A stretch of DNA of 38,570 nucleotides from Hymenoscyphus infarciens (GCA_001414345.1 LLCB01000428.1:1-38570), one strand, 5' to 3'; numbered from the stretch's first letter, positions 1 to 11,588 are shown. The notes: generated by a model from the letters alone, not told the origin. Numbers and translations are program-made.

Positions 1-345
1 TAGTCTCTTAGCTACTAAAAAGTCTAAATATACTAGACTTATTAGTCTCTTAGTAACTAAAAAGTAAGAATAATTATAATAAATAGTAAATAATCTAGAC
101 TTATTAGCCTCTTAGTAACTAAAAAGTCTTAATATACTAGACTTATTAGTCTTTTAGTAACTAAAAAGTATTAATAATTATTATAAAGAGTAAATAATCT
201 AGACTTATTAGTCTTCTAGATTCTAAAAAGTCTAAATATTCTATTCTTATTAGTCTATTAGTAACTAAAAAGAATATATAAAGTATAGAATTAATATAAA
301 TTCTATACTTATTCGTTTATTAGCTACTAAAAGATATTTATAATT
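1..345. repeat. AT-rich tandem array with alternating 62/42-bp spacing
   Basis: A core of about 30 bp (AGACTTATTAGTCTCTTAGT followed by AACTAAAAAGT) recurs at about 35, 97, 139, 201 and 243, so the spacing alternates 62, 42, 62, 42 and the higher-order unit is 104 bp. Long units carry an extra AATAATTATTATAAA-like spacer and short units do not. The first 34 bases fit the end of another short unit, so the array probably continues to the left of the window. CpA and TpG are almost absent, which fits RIP. No coding potential is visible. This is a decayed minisatellite or the subterminal repeat of a transposon. Confidence 0.75.
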
Positions 346-555
346 ATTATAATTATTATTATATATAATTTATATATTTTTCTATTACTATTCTATCTTT
401 TTTACTATAATCTATCTAGATAGCTTATATTTATATAACTCTTATAATATGTCTCTATTCTTAGGGTTTCTTATTTTAGACGCTTAATTAATTTAGTATA
501 TAGCTATTACATAAGTACTACGTAGTTATTATATAGAGCTACTACGAATACTAAA

Positions 556-775
556 CTACGTTACGTTATAACGCTCTAGCCTAGTTATATAACTCTTAGG
601 AGAACTAGTTATAACCAGTATAACTTACTCTAGGTTAAATCGGTATACGTGTAGTACTATACTGAACCACGTCGCGTCGTAACGCTCTAACCGAGTTATA
701 TAACTCTTAGAAGGGCCAGTCATAACCGGTATGACTGGCCCTCCTAAGGGTCGGGGCTCGGTTACTTTTGCATGC
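556..775. repeat. Two 111-bp-spaced copies of a long palindrome
   Basis: The motif ACGCTCTARCC followed by AGTTATATAACTCTTAG occurs at about 571 and again at 682, a spacing of 111 bp. In the second copy the region 688-768 folds on itself. The inner stem is GGGCCAGTCAT/ATGACTGGCCC around AACCGGT, extended outward by CTTAG/CTAAG and TAACCGAG/CTCGGTTA. The first copy is the same structure with many C-to-T and G-to-A changes. It may be the end of a palindromic transposon marking the edge of the RIP block. No gene was seen in 346-555. Confidence 0.65.
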
Positions 776-2195
776 CCGTGGTGTTCCATGGAGACTCGGC
801 GTCTGTGGCGCAGTCCAAGGAGGCACTGACACGTGCTACAAGCAACTCGTCTTCTGATGACCCATTGCAGCAGCTTTAATTTGAGGATTATTTTCGCAAT
901 TGCTTCGTTGATTTCTATGTTAAGAAGTTCTGTTTATTTTAGGGCTGTAGATCACGTGTTCTACTCCCCGGTTTCTGGGGCAGGTCCCCTTCATTGTAAA
1001 CGTGAGAAGGGCATCAAGTAGGAAATAGAAGTCAGGGAGCGGCGGGGTAGGGGTTCAGGATGTGGTGTGGTAATGTAAAGTTGTTGTACTATTGTATGAG
1101 GTCCTATATATGATAACTTGATGGGTTTGCTCCTTCCCAAACAACACTTCGCAAACGAGATGGACTCTGGAAGTGCAAAAAACCGGTTGGCAATTTGCGT
1201 TAATTGATCCCAAGACGCCCGACACTCAGCCACTAACAGCGCTTGTATCTCAAGAACACCTTAGCACGAAGTAAGTGTCAACTAGTGCCTCGCTATTCCT
1301 TTGATTCAGAAGAATACCGGGTTTCAAAGGTGCGATTTTTCTTCATACTTCCGTTTAAAAATGTCCAGTCATACAAAAACGGAAGTCGCAATGGCTCAGA
1401 GGTCGTCAATTCGATCATTCGTCAGAGCTTCGCTTTGGCAAAACTCGCGGGATTTGGGGACTTTGAGAGCATTGGGGGAAAAAAATCAAAATCAAAAAAT
1501 TGGACATTGTCATCATACCAGCAGCCGTCCGACACCGTTATTGAAGTAAACTTCTCTGGCTTATATTACGCACTGTTTTTGCGCTTGAATACTCTGACTA
1601 TACTTCACCTTTTGCTTATTTTGCATTTTGAAAGGATGTTTGAAATCCAAGACCGTGGGTTCAACTTGGGTGGTTCGTTCCTTTTTCGTTTTCTGTGTAT
1701 TTTCGATGACGCTTAGCGGGCAAAGATTCCTGGTACTGGATCTTCGTCACCTGAGACTTTTAAATTCATATTTGGTGTGCTCCTACACATTCCCCAGGAA
1801 ACACCACATCACAAAAAGGAACTTTTCATTTGGCAAAATGGGGCTTCATACGGAAAGCTAGCATACAGGAATGGAAGACACGACAAGATTAACGCTCCCC
1901 CCTTTTTAAAGTCAATTTCCCTCGCCTCACCAACCATTCGAAACCAAAAAGCCATGCGCAAACCACGACATAAGAAGACATTGCGAGAGTGCCAGCACTC
2001 AAAAGATGGAGAAACGAGAAAGTAAGAAGAGAAGGAAAGATCGAAAATCTTGAGAAGTTTAAAAGAGTGTGGGATAAAACGACAAAGATTGAAGAAAGAA
2101 AGAAAAAAGTAACCCAAAAGAGTGAGGGAGGCCAGCTCCCTACTAAGACAGAGACTTTGTGAGTTACGGGCCGCAAAATAGGAACTCGGAATCAA
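776..2195. other. Intergenic, normal composition, no supported gene
   Basis: Base composition becomes balanced here. Open frames up to 157 codons exist on the plus strand (1243-1716), but they start at non-ATG codons or overlap one another in several frames, and I recognise no domain. The stretch 2000-2160 is purine-rich (GAAAGAAAGAAAAAAG-type). The last few hundred bases probably hold the 3' untranslated region of the Argonaute gene, which ends at 2196. Confidence 0.5.
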
Positions 2196-5100
2196 TCAAA
2201 TGTAGAACATAATGCTATCAAGATTTTTGTGCCAAGGATTCTCGTCATACGGTCTGGTACATTGCCAGATTGTCTGGTCCTTTGCAAAATCGTCCGGTGT
2301 TGCAGATTCTGCTGCATTGGCCTTTTGAACAGTATACCCCTTTTGAAGAGCCGGTCGCATGTAATGCCGAAGCCGATCGCAAACATAATCAGCATAGCGA
2401 GCAGGAGTGCAGATTGAGATGGCCGTTGGGGAACGGCAGCCAGTATAACAGAGTCGATTCGTCTAAGAATGTGTCAATAACACCCCACGTGACAGTGGTT
2501 ATCGGGGACTTACGATATCCTGGAGAGCAGGAGTCGTGATTTTGTCGTTGTTGTTCACAATGACCACATAGTGACTGCCGCGGGCGGTACCAAGTGGACT
2601 GTCGTGGCTTTGGAGGTAAAAGTCGTCATATTTTGGGGTAACAACCTCCGAGTCGAAGATTTTGCCGCAGGTGAGATTTTTATTCTGTAAATTGACCGAC
2701 TTGGGGTAGAACCTAGTATGATGGCGCTTCGTGACAACAACCATAGTTACGGGCCAACTCCAGTTTCGAGGGTCTTTGCTATCCGGGTTGATATTATCAT
2801 ATAACTCTGGATCGTTCTCCGCCAGCTCAACAAGAGCCATCGTACATCCCTCCTTGATCTGTGGGAATTCTTCTGCTTTGACCATTCCATACTGAGACTC
2901 GCTCACTCCATCACGGTAGAAGAGTATTGAAGTTGGGAGATATTCTGCTCTTTTGTTGGCAACGGCGTTATCGACCCAAGCAATCAGCCTCTCCTTGACC
3001 ATGCTTTTAAGGTCAGAAATATGCTAGATCTTCTTAGCGAATTTGTATTGAAGAAATAGTGGGGGGAAATTCCCACCTCCTGCTTGCTTGGTTGCAATCT
3101 TGCGGAGGCAAGATAGTGACCAGAAGAATTATCGTTGCTAGCCACAATAGCAGCCATGGAAGGGCAGTCTCCGGCTTCTCTTCCTGGATGCGTAACGTCT
3201 GCGCCCATTATCATGGTGTTAGTAGGTGCCCCCCCTAATCCTTCCCAAACATTCCCCTGACGATTTCTCTGGGGAGCCAGTTGATGGTTCACTCCCGCTA
3301 ATTTGATATTGTACTTAAGACTGTTCCTGGTTAGCAATTGTTCCCATTCTGAACTTGATTACAAACCAAAGATTAGCATCATATCCACTTCCGCAGAAGA
3401 TTTTCCACTTGTTCTGGGTGCCCACAAGACACACTGTGGGAATGCCCACAATACAGTCACCCCATCTCTTGACTGCACCATAAAACTTGACACCCTTTTT
3501 TGGAATGATAACCAAGATAATTTCAGGCTGAGACTTCACCTTAAACTGAGTCTTGAGACTTTTTAAAGCGGTGTCAAGTTGCTTGATGCAGTCTTGTCGA
3601 AAGGCTGCGCTATAATCCCTTAATCCATTGATCGTCGCCGTTCTGAAAATAGCCTTGCTGTTGTCGAAAGCGCCATAGCTATTCAGGTTTGATAAGAGCT
3701 TTGCAACATCCGCAGCATAGCAGTCCCCCGCTAAGCTAATGACATCTATTGTGCTCTTGTTGGCTGCAGGCTTGACGAATTTCAGCTTTTCAAGACCCCA
3801 CTTGCCCCCCTCTGCCTTGACGGTTTTGTCATAATATTGAATCTCAGTTGAGAGACATTGGCCAGGCCGTAGTTCAATAAATTGTCGATTAGTGCTGAGG
3901 CCGAATTTCTGATAGGAAATTTTGGTAAGCGCGTGATGATACAATACCCGTTTAACTTACCTCATAGAAGGCATTCTCGTCATCCTTTAGTAAGAAGCCG
4001 AGGTTTCCTAAGGCATCTTGAATCAAAGTCATATTTTCCCCCGGAGGACGTGTTGCTATCTTTACCATTTTGTCATTGGAATCCTCGGGTTCAAGCTTCC
4101 GAGTAAGAGGCTGCCAATCGGCGATGGTTACTCTGTCAATAGGAAGCCAAATCTCGTGGTCTGGATTCCCAACATTTATGCAGGACAGGCTCGTATTGAG
4201 CTCCTCTCCCCGGAGGTTCTCCCATTCTGTAAATTGATTTAGTTAATTATCAACAATCCAGACCAAGCACAACCTACTTTTCGTCAAATGATCCAACACC
4301 TTCTTCTTCTGAGATTTGTCTATCGTGCCATCTTTCTTCCTGGGATAGAAGCTTGTGTCTCTAATGGACTTGGGACTGATATCAAAGATGCGCCACTTTC
4401 GCTTGCTGTCATCGGGGTCGAACGTGACGCGGATATCTCGTAGTTCAGCTGTGAACTCATTTGATGAAGGCATATAGGCAACGAGCTTCTTTTGTTTGTG
4501 GTCCCACATGTTCCACTTCAGACTCATCCATGTCACGAGAGGAATAGGCGAGAAGAAAGCCGAAGTGGTAGTGTTGATATTGAAAATAACCGATCCCTTA
4601 CCAGCACGCATCGAGGTAAAAAAACCCTTCCTAATCAAGAACTTCCGATGCTCCTTACCTTGCTCCATATCATCGTCGAGAAGAGACTGGGGGTAAAACT
4701 TCTTCCCCACACGCCCTCCTTCGTATTTTGGGCTATTGATGAATTTCCACGAAATAATGTTGAGTGCTTTCAGTTCTTCGTCGGGAGTCCATGGCAGTTC
4801 CTTCTCCATTCCCGGTTTTTTAATCTTTCCTACATCCTGACCAAGAACAAATTGATTGAGTCGTGCAATTTCAAGACGCCCGTTGTATCGAATTTTGGAT
4901 TGTACAGGCTTAACGTTGTCTCCCGTTCGAGTGTGTGGCACATCTTTCTCACCGGATTTGAAGTCTTCGTACAATGGACCAACAGATATTATGGTATCTC
5001 TAAAGTCACAGGCGTAATCCGTAGCAGTTGGGCGGTGTTGTTCAAGAAGTTTGGTGATCAGATACCGCTTCGTCGCAAGAGACAGGTGTCTTTCCACTTT

Positions 5101-5493
5101 CTTCTCCGTTTTCTTTCCCGCGATAGAGCCCTTCTCTTGAGGCTTGGGATCATTGATTGAGCCTAATATTATGGTGTATCGGAAGAGCTCTTTCGTGGCG
5201 TCGAGGGTAAACTTGAAAGAATTCGTCAGAACAGCGGTTCTCTGAGAACGCTCGTTTACAGCCCACGTCTGATCTTCTTGACTTGGAGTGTGCAGTGTAG
5301 AAGCTTCTTCTTCCCAACGGATCTTTTGTGCTTCTTCCGGGGTCGGTTGAGTTGAATCAGGAGCGGCTGAAGTGACTTGGGATTGTGGTGGAGTTGCATT
5401 TGTAACATTCCGCCGCGATGGAAAATTGAGTGGAATTACTGGTGAGGGGCCAGGCTTTGGCCCCTTTCTTCCACCGCCCCCAGAGGACGACAT
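2196..5493 (-). CDS. Argonaute protein (QDE-2/Sms-2-like), six exons, predicted slicer-competent
   Basis: Small-RNA-guided silencing protein, the core of the fungal RISC complex. Exons read by eye: 5493-4278, 4226-3961, 3908-3389, 3348-3077, 3023-2514, 2462-2196, giving 1016 residues, normal for fungal Argonautes. Order: Gly/Pro-rich N-terminus, ArgoN and linker 1 (about 55-290), PAZ (about 295-430, with CINVGNPDHEIWLPIDRV), MID (about 520-660), PIWI (about 660-980). All four catalytic positions are present: D718 in GADVTHPG, E758 in PSKQE, D796 in FYRDGVSE and H909 in GSHYVV. The C-terminus is the family's hydrophobic MFYI ending. I start at the ATG at 5493; the open frame upstream to 5517 begins only with TTG. 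Introns are 40-53 bp. The 40-bp one (3349-3388) has donor GTGGAT and is the least certain. No frameshift or internal stop was found, so the gene looks functional despite RIP-destroyed DNA about 1.5 kb from its 3' end. Confidence 0.95.
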
Positions 5494-6150
5494 TGACGAA
5501 GAATTAAGCGTAACCAATCGACTGATAGAATTAAAAGCCTAAACCAAGCAAGGAAACCAGTGGGTTAAACTTTCGATAGGAAAACCAAAATATCCAGGTT
5601 CTTGGCTTCCTTTTATCGACTTCAACCATCATCACAAACACTTTTAGCTTGATGATTTAAGCATGACTTGATCATCAGTCAGAAATCTGTGACTTGATGT
5701 TAACAAGACAAACAAGCTAGGGGAAATCTTCCTATCCGGAACAACGAAGAGCAATCGAATTGCCTGGTGACTTGAGTTATTAATAAATAGCAACCAAGCA
5801 CAAACTTAATTCAAGGGGAAATACTTCACAGGAAAACTATTTACTAATGCAGTTAAAATGTCACACTTTCCAATTCTTCCCAAACGAGAACCCGAGATTT
5901 ATCAAACCAAATGGAAAACCCAAGTAACGTAGTATCTTTTCGAACCTTGCATCTCTCAAAGCAAATTGAAACTCTAGCACCTCTATCCCAAGTTACCGAG
6001 GTACGAATCTCATGCTCCAGTTATTCCAATACCCGCGTAGTCAGCACTAGCCTCCACCTGCTTAGGACAACAACCCATATAAGAATACGAAACCAGACAA
6101 ACAAGAAAATATCATGAAAAAGACCCATCACCATATCTTCTAAATTCAAA
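5494..6150. promoter_or_regulatory. Shared intergenic region between divergent Argonaute and EthD genes
   Basis: About 657 bp separate the two divergent start codons, so both promoters should lie here. TAATAAATAG at about 5780 is a TATA-like candidate. GACTTGAT recurs near 5650 and 5690. I see no open frame that looks like a gene. Co-regulation of the two genes is possible but is not shown by the sequence. Confidence 0.4.
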
Positions 6151-6743
6151 ATGGGTCCACAAGGTCTTCTCAAAAGAAACCCCGCGTTTACGCCACAACA
6201 GTTTTCCGATCATTGGTACAACAAGCATGCGCAACTCGTTATCCCTTTCTTCGTATTTTGCGAGGTTGAAAATTATGCACAAGTAACTCCTCCACTCACG
6301 TTTTGTCATCTCATCGTCACATTTCAATTTCTCGTCTCACTCCCCTTCGACCCCTCCATCTCCTCCGCCTCAAAATAACTAACTCACCCAAACAGGTCCA
6401 CAAACCTTTCACGACACCTCAAACTCCAACCCCAGATCTCAATCTCGCTGAATGGGACGGTGCAGCAGAAACTCAACTATCCCCTCTCCTTCTCGCCGTC
6501 TTCGCTGAGCCGGAGTCCGGAAAGGTTCCACTCTGGGTAGTCAAGTATTACCAAGAAGTCGTGGTACCCGATGAAAAGAGGTTCTTAGTGGGTGAGGCCA
6601 TGCAACATATCAGGAGGGTGGACAGGGGAACCGTTATTGGAGAGAGGAAGGTTATAATCGAGGATGGGAAGGTTCTGGTTGATGTGGCGGAAGATGTTTG
6701 GGAGGTTTGGAGGGAGTATGAGACGAAGGGGATAGCTGCTTAG
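6151..6743 (+). CDS. EthD-domain (dimeric alpha-beta barrel) protein
   Basis: Exons 6151-6282 and 6396-6743 are joined across a 113-bp intron (donor GTAACT, acceptor AAACAG), giving 159 residues. The N-terminal half has the EthD signature of a basic, Pro-containing start followed by FSDHWYNKHAQLV (about 18-30). The second exon has AEWDGAAE (about 62-69) and KYYQEVVVPDEKRFL (about 94-108), the conserved YYxxVVxPDExxF block of fungal EthD-like proteins. Family members are small stand-alone ferredoxin-like enzymes or accessory proteins, often linked to oxidative or polyketide metabolism. The substrate here cannot be read from the sequence. The start is the first ATG in frame; an upstream ATG at about 6112 runs quickly into a stop. 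It is transcribed divergently from Argonaute. Confidence 0.8.
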
Positions 6744-7848
6744 TGGCGTAGGCTTTCGGCCTCATTTGAGCAAAAAAAGAGAGAATTTGTCCAATGGAGT
6801 AGCGGAAGGAAGAAGAATTCAAAGACTTGGAACTGATACATTGCGAATGATGGTGATTGTATCACGTGCTTGTGTCCAGCCGAATCACTTTCCTCAGACC
6901 CTCTTTTAGCTATTTCCACCTACATAGAAAAGCGGACTAATAAAAGTAAGAGATGACATAGAGCGCTTTGCAGTTCTCAATGAATGAAATGTTCTTGTTG
7001 AGTCCACTGACTCGGTTGATTCGTCTGATTGTCGCTCCATGGTTCGATTCGTATTCCCGTGGTCTTTGCTGTTGCGGTGAAGTATATTTACCATGTCATA
7101 ACCACAGCTCAAAGAAATGAAAATTCGAATTTCTTTCAAGTTAATTTTGGCTCTCTTTGATCTCGCCTACTAGCCTTTTGACGTTCGAAGCGAGTTGAAA
7201 GTCTTCTTTGTGCTTGCCTCCTGGGCTCCATAACCTAGGCTCTCCATGACGCATATCTCGTTCCTCATTGGAAAAGTGCTCATGCTTCCACCAATGATAT
7301 ATTTATAATAGCCCGACTAATAACGAGTTAAGTAATTAGTTCGTGGACGATAGTTTCTCAAACGCACAGGATTGGCGAGGCTAGAGTCTTGGTTGATGTA
7401 GTGCGAATCACCTTTATCTGTGTCAGCCAGTGGCAACCGGAATAATCTGTAATGGTAGAGTGCGGCGCAACTGAGGGTTCTTCTGATATTGCAAATCTTT
7501 GAGGTTCAAATCTCAAACCTTGATAACACTGAAAGGTACCGTTTTCTGATGGTATGTTTGAGTCTATCAATCGCTTAAGATTGTTCGCATAAAGAACCCT
7601 TCTATAGTTTCTTATAGCTCATTGTTGAGAGCACCTATATTTGTTTTCTTGAAGGGACTTCCGTAAGAGTCTAGCAAGTCCTTTCATGGAGCAAGAGAGA
7701 AACAGAGATCTGAATTTTCTAAACAACCCCTTAATTTCTGCATTTAAGTAGCTGGCCGGCTGTTGATCAAAATGTATATACCCACCATCAACCCGCAACT
7801 CTTACCTTGCCACGCTACAAACATCCACACAAATCCACCATATTCATA
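6744..7848. other. Intergenic, no supported gene; tRNA-like B-box remnant
   Basis: Balanced composition with only short overlapping open frames. GAGGTTCAAATCTC at about 7500-7513 resembles a tRNA T-arm/B box, and AATGGTAGAGTGC at about 7451 resembles a D-arm/A box. I cannot pair a 7-bp acceptor stem or a proper anticodon arm, so this is not called a tRNA gene. The end of the region holds the promoter of the next gene. Confidence 0.45.
7775..7780 (+). promoter_or_regulatory. TATA-box candidate for the 7849 gene
   Basis: TATATA inside AATGTATATACCC lies about 74 bp upstream of the chosen ATG, a normal distance for a fungal core promoter with a short leader. The following stretch is pyrimidine/CA-rich (CAACTCTTACC), as in fungal 5' leaders. 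Confidence 0.4.
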
Positions 7849-8394
7849 ATGTCGAGCCAACAACCCGTTTTCCCTTGCTGCAGCTCAATGCAACTAGCAG
7901 CTTCCCTGCCTTTAGACGTCTTTGGAGTTCAAAGAGCTGGGACGATTGGTAGTATGCAACTTGGTCGTTCCAACGGCGTTACGATCGGCAAGAACACCAT
8001 TGCTCAGTTCGCAGATGCTTTGCGAGAGTTTCACCCATATCCTCTACGTCAACTGCGAGCACCACTAAACGAAGAAGAACAGAAGGCTGTTGACGCATGC
8101 CTAGACAACATCGTGACTGTAATTGGGGTTACAACACTCAATGACGATCCTGAGCGTAGCTCTAAACGATGGTTCATGCGGCAAATGTGTCCATGGCAAG
8201 AAGCTACGGACCTTTTCCCCGATGGTCCTGAAGCAAAGGGCTTCACGAAGATCGAGGATGTAAAACAGGAGTATCGGTGCCTGGAGCATGGCGCAGCTTT
8301 CTGTGTGGAGATCTGGAGTGATATGCGGAAGTGGGCAATGAATCCCCGTTTCCTTTTCTTAGATGACGCCGGTCAGGCTTTCGCTGCTAGCTAA
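7849..8394 (+). CDS. Hypothetical protein, 181 residues, single exon
   Basis: I do not recognise the family. The first ATG of the open frame is at 7849, with A at -3; the frame extends back to 7807 only through a TTG codon. The protein opens with MSSQQPVFPCCSSMQ, has no clear signal peptide or membrane segment, and is mixed alpha/beta in composition. The central part is charged (APLNEEEQKAVDACLDNIV) and a Trp/Cys-rich patch follows (RWFMRQMCPWQEA). The C-terminus ends in FLFLDDAGQAFAAS. Codon use and length support a real gene, and a TATA box lies upstream. It sits at the edge of the large AT-rich island that starts about 250 bp downstream, a position typical of fast-evolving or lineage-specific genes. 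Function unknown. Confidence 0.6.
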   Translation: MSSQQPVFPCCSSMQLAASLPLDVFGVQRAGTIGSMQLGRSNGVTIGKNTIAQFADALREFHPYPLRQLRAPLNEEEQKAVDACLDNIVTVIGVTTLNDDPERSSKRWFMRQMCPWQEATDLFPDGPEAKGFTKIEDVKQEYRCLEHGAAFCVEIWSDMRKWAMNPRFLFLDDAGQAFAAS

Positions 8395-9701
8395 GCTCTA
8401 CGCATTTGAGAGACTTGGGGACTATGATTCCCCAGGACATCAGCATCTATATCGGTATCTATAAGTTTTACAATGCTGGAAACTCGCCTCACATCACTGC
8501 CTCTAAATCTTCAACCCCGATTCTACCCCCAAAAATAATACATAAAACTTGAACTCTTCTTCGTCTGTGTACTTTATTCTATTCATGTAGACTGTGTGCC
8601 TCTTTTTCTATACAAAGATATATGAAACAACTAACCTTTTTGCCGCTGATTTTCTATATATTAATCTTTTCTTATACTAATTCACGTTTTGCTTACTATA
8701 AGGTTTCCTCTTAGAACTGTAAGATTGAACGGTTTAGGCTAGCTTCTCTAGTTAGATTCTAATATACGCTCTACTTAATATAATAATCGTTAGAAACTCT
8801 ATTAATATATTATTAATAGTATTAGTATCTAAGTCTATTATAGAATAAAACTTAGAGAGATAAAGCAAAAGTAATTAGAAAGTCTAATATACTTCTTTTA
8901 CTAATACTACTTATATCTCGAAATACTTTAAATCTTTCTACGTCTAAATTTATAGAATCTATTAGATTCTATAACTTATTATCTTAGTTTCTTAGCTTTA
9001 TAAATAGAAGAATTATAATACTTACTTACTAGATAACTAACTTAAGAAAAGAAGACTTAGATAAACTAACGATTCTTTTATAAGAGTCTAAGATCTAATA
9101 GTAGTAGCTTTAATACTAAACGTAAATCTATTTTAATATATTAATTTAAGCTATTAATCTCTTAATAACTACTCTCTTATATTAATATCTCTTCTTATTA
9201 TTCGCTAGATTACGATCTAACTTATTTATAAAACTATTTCTTTTTATATATACTCTATTTATCTAATTATCTATTTTCTAAAACTCTTAATATTCTTAAA
9301 ACTAAAGTAGTTTTTACCTTTTATTAGTGTTTTTAGTATATAATAATAATAAAGCCTTTCGTTAATAAATAGCTCTTTATAAAAGCTAGAGTAAAATTTT
9401 TATTAATTTATTTATTTATAAACTTATTTTTTAAAAAGCTCTTAAATTAGTTTTATAATTATTATTCTTAGAAATTACTATTATATAAGATAAGAGCTTA
9501 CTTTTTAGGCTCTATTTAGATTAGATTATTTTAAGAATTATTTTAAAGATTATAATATAATCTTAAAGAATCTCTCTAATATAAACACGCTAGTAGATTT
9601 TAAGAATTATTTAATAATCTTAATTAATCTCTTACTAAAATAAATTCTACTTAATTTTAAGTAGAATATAGATTATCTACTCTAAGTACTTTATATATCT
9701 A

Positions 9702-9827
9702 TATAATAGCACAAAATATAACACTACTACTAAAGAGGTATATAGAAGTACGTTTAGCGTAGAATAATATATATAACTACTAGGCTCTAGTATAGAAGAA
9801 AAGGAAAAACTATCTCTTTTCTATACT
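9702..9827 (+). repeat. LTR-like fragment, related to the 30011 LTR
   Basis: Starting at TATAATAGCACAAAATAT, about 125 bp can be matched by eye to the first part of the LTR at 30011 (TGTAATAGCACGAAATAC), including AGAGGTATATAGAAGTACGT and ATATATAACTACTAGGC. Differences are mostly C-to-T and G-to-A. The 3' end is not clear. It is similar in orientation and sequence to the fragment at 12022, so the two could be the LTRs of one decayed 2.3-kb element. Confidence 0.55.
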
Positions 9828-11459
9828 AAATATAAGTCTTTATATATAAAAGATTAGAAGCTACTAAGTTCTAATAATAATAATAACTAAGCTCTACTTA
9901 ATATAACTAATACTATATAATAAGTGCTAAAAAGCTAAATATATAATATCTAAACCTTAATCTCTTCTATATATAAATATTAGATATTAATACCTTTAAT
10001 ACTTTCGATTATATAAGTATTAGTTATTCGTAATCTCGGCTTAGAGGTATTAGTAGTACTTAGAGATATTAGCAGTTTTATAAATACTAGTAATTTAGAA
10101 TAGCGTACTATTATAATCTATATCTCTACTACTACTACTACTACTTATTATAGAGTAAGATAATAAAGAAGAGCGATATCGCTTATAATTACTATTTCTC
10201 TAAAGCCTTTTATTATTATAATTATAATCTATAAAGCACTCTCTTAGTATTAACTATCTCAAGAGCTCTAAGTAGATAAAAGAGCTTCTTAATTATAATA
10301 ACTATACTTATATCTACGATAAACTTTATATAAGCTTCTCTATCTTTTATAACCTTCGAGTTTAGATCGTAGATTATATTATTAGCTTATTCTTCTTCTT
10401 TAAAACTACTAGTTTTTTTTTTTTTTTTTAGAATCTTAGTTTATTATCCTATATAGCTTATTCTACGGCCCTATCTAAAGAGCTAGCTATATAAGACGTT
10501 TTATAGCTTTATCTACGACTTTATAGTAGAACTACTATAGCTTTCTCTCTTATCTAGACGTGCCTTCCTTATAGATTAACTAACTAACTATTATTCAACT
10601 ACTTCTTCTAATAGAAGCACTTAATTCAGTTTATACTCTAAAGCTAAGAGAAAACGTAAAAACCTTAGCTAGCTAGCTTCTTCCTACTTAGTAACTAATA
10701 ACTCTTATAGAGAGGTTCTATCTAGAGCTATAGCTAGTATATACTCTCTTTCTAGCCCTCTTTACTCTAAGCGTATATAGATCTCCTTAACTTATAAGCT
10801 ACTAACACTCTAACTGTCTCTTCTATAAGAATTTAAACGATATTTTATAGAGAGATATACTTACTATATCTAACTCGAAGTCTCTACGTAGTATTGATCT
10901 AGTCTAGGAACCCTTCTCTAAGTTCTACCTTCTTTCGCTCTTACTACTATAACCGTAGTATATAACCTATTCCTACCTCTTCTTATTATAGCCTTGTTCT
11001 AGAGGTCGACTCTTATAAAGCGCTCTTTAGAGGTTTTATTTCGTCTCTTAAGCCTCGATCTATAAGTCTACTAAGGAACCTTTAATAGAGCGTTTAGTAA
11101 GCTATATATAAGAGGATAGCTGATTATAATAGAGTAGTTATAGTGTATTTGGTTAGTCGTGAAAAATTTTCGTACTAAAGCCTTTAATCCTCTCTCTCTC
11201 TCTCCTTCTACTACGACAACTCTCTATAACTTAAACTTAGCTCTATAGACTCTTAAATACCTAGATAATAAGAGCTAGAGGTTCGTAGAATACACCGCGT
11301 ATAGATATTAAGTCTTATATCTCTAAAACTACTAGTATTACTACCTTTTCTAATAGTAAACTAATAGTAAGTCTTAAGAACGTAGGCTTTATATAGTTTA
11401 CAAGTCTATTATATACGTTACTTTTACTACTTCTTTAGTTTTTTATTCTTAGTTTCTTA

Positions 11460-11588
11460 GAAAGCGTTAGTAGATTTAGTAAAAGCCTTCTTTTTAGTAG
11501 CTTTTTTAGAGCCTCTTTTAGTACTAGAAGTAGTCTTCTTAGAAGGCTTTTTAGCTTTAGTAGTAGCTCTATTAGTTAAATACGTCTT
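11460..11588 (-). pseudogene. Lysine/serine/threonine-rich coding relic
   Basis: A 43-codon open stretch on the minus strand reads as a basic tail (KTYLTNRATTKAKKPSKK, then more K, S and T) and ends at a TAA at 11457-11459. The sequence just upstream keeps a similar flavour but is broken by TAA/TAG codons at places where RIP would change CAA/CAG. It looks like the C-terminal end of a transposon protein. The family cannot be recognised. Confidence 0.35.

Noticed and set aside
1243..1716. 157-codon plus-strand open frame
   Set aside because: Starts at a non-ATG codon, overlaps frames of similar length in other phases and has no recognisable domain.
4492..5160. 222-codon plus-strand frame
   Set aside because: Antisense to the first Argonaute exon, which has clear family homology.
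5494..5517. Extra eight residues at the Argonaute N-terminus
   Set aside because: The extension begins at TTG; the first ATG in frame is at 5493-5491.
7807..7848. N-terminal extension of the 181-residue protein
   Set aside because: It relies on a TTG start; the ATG at 7849 has A at -3 and a TATA box at a fitting distance.
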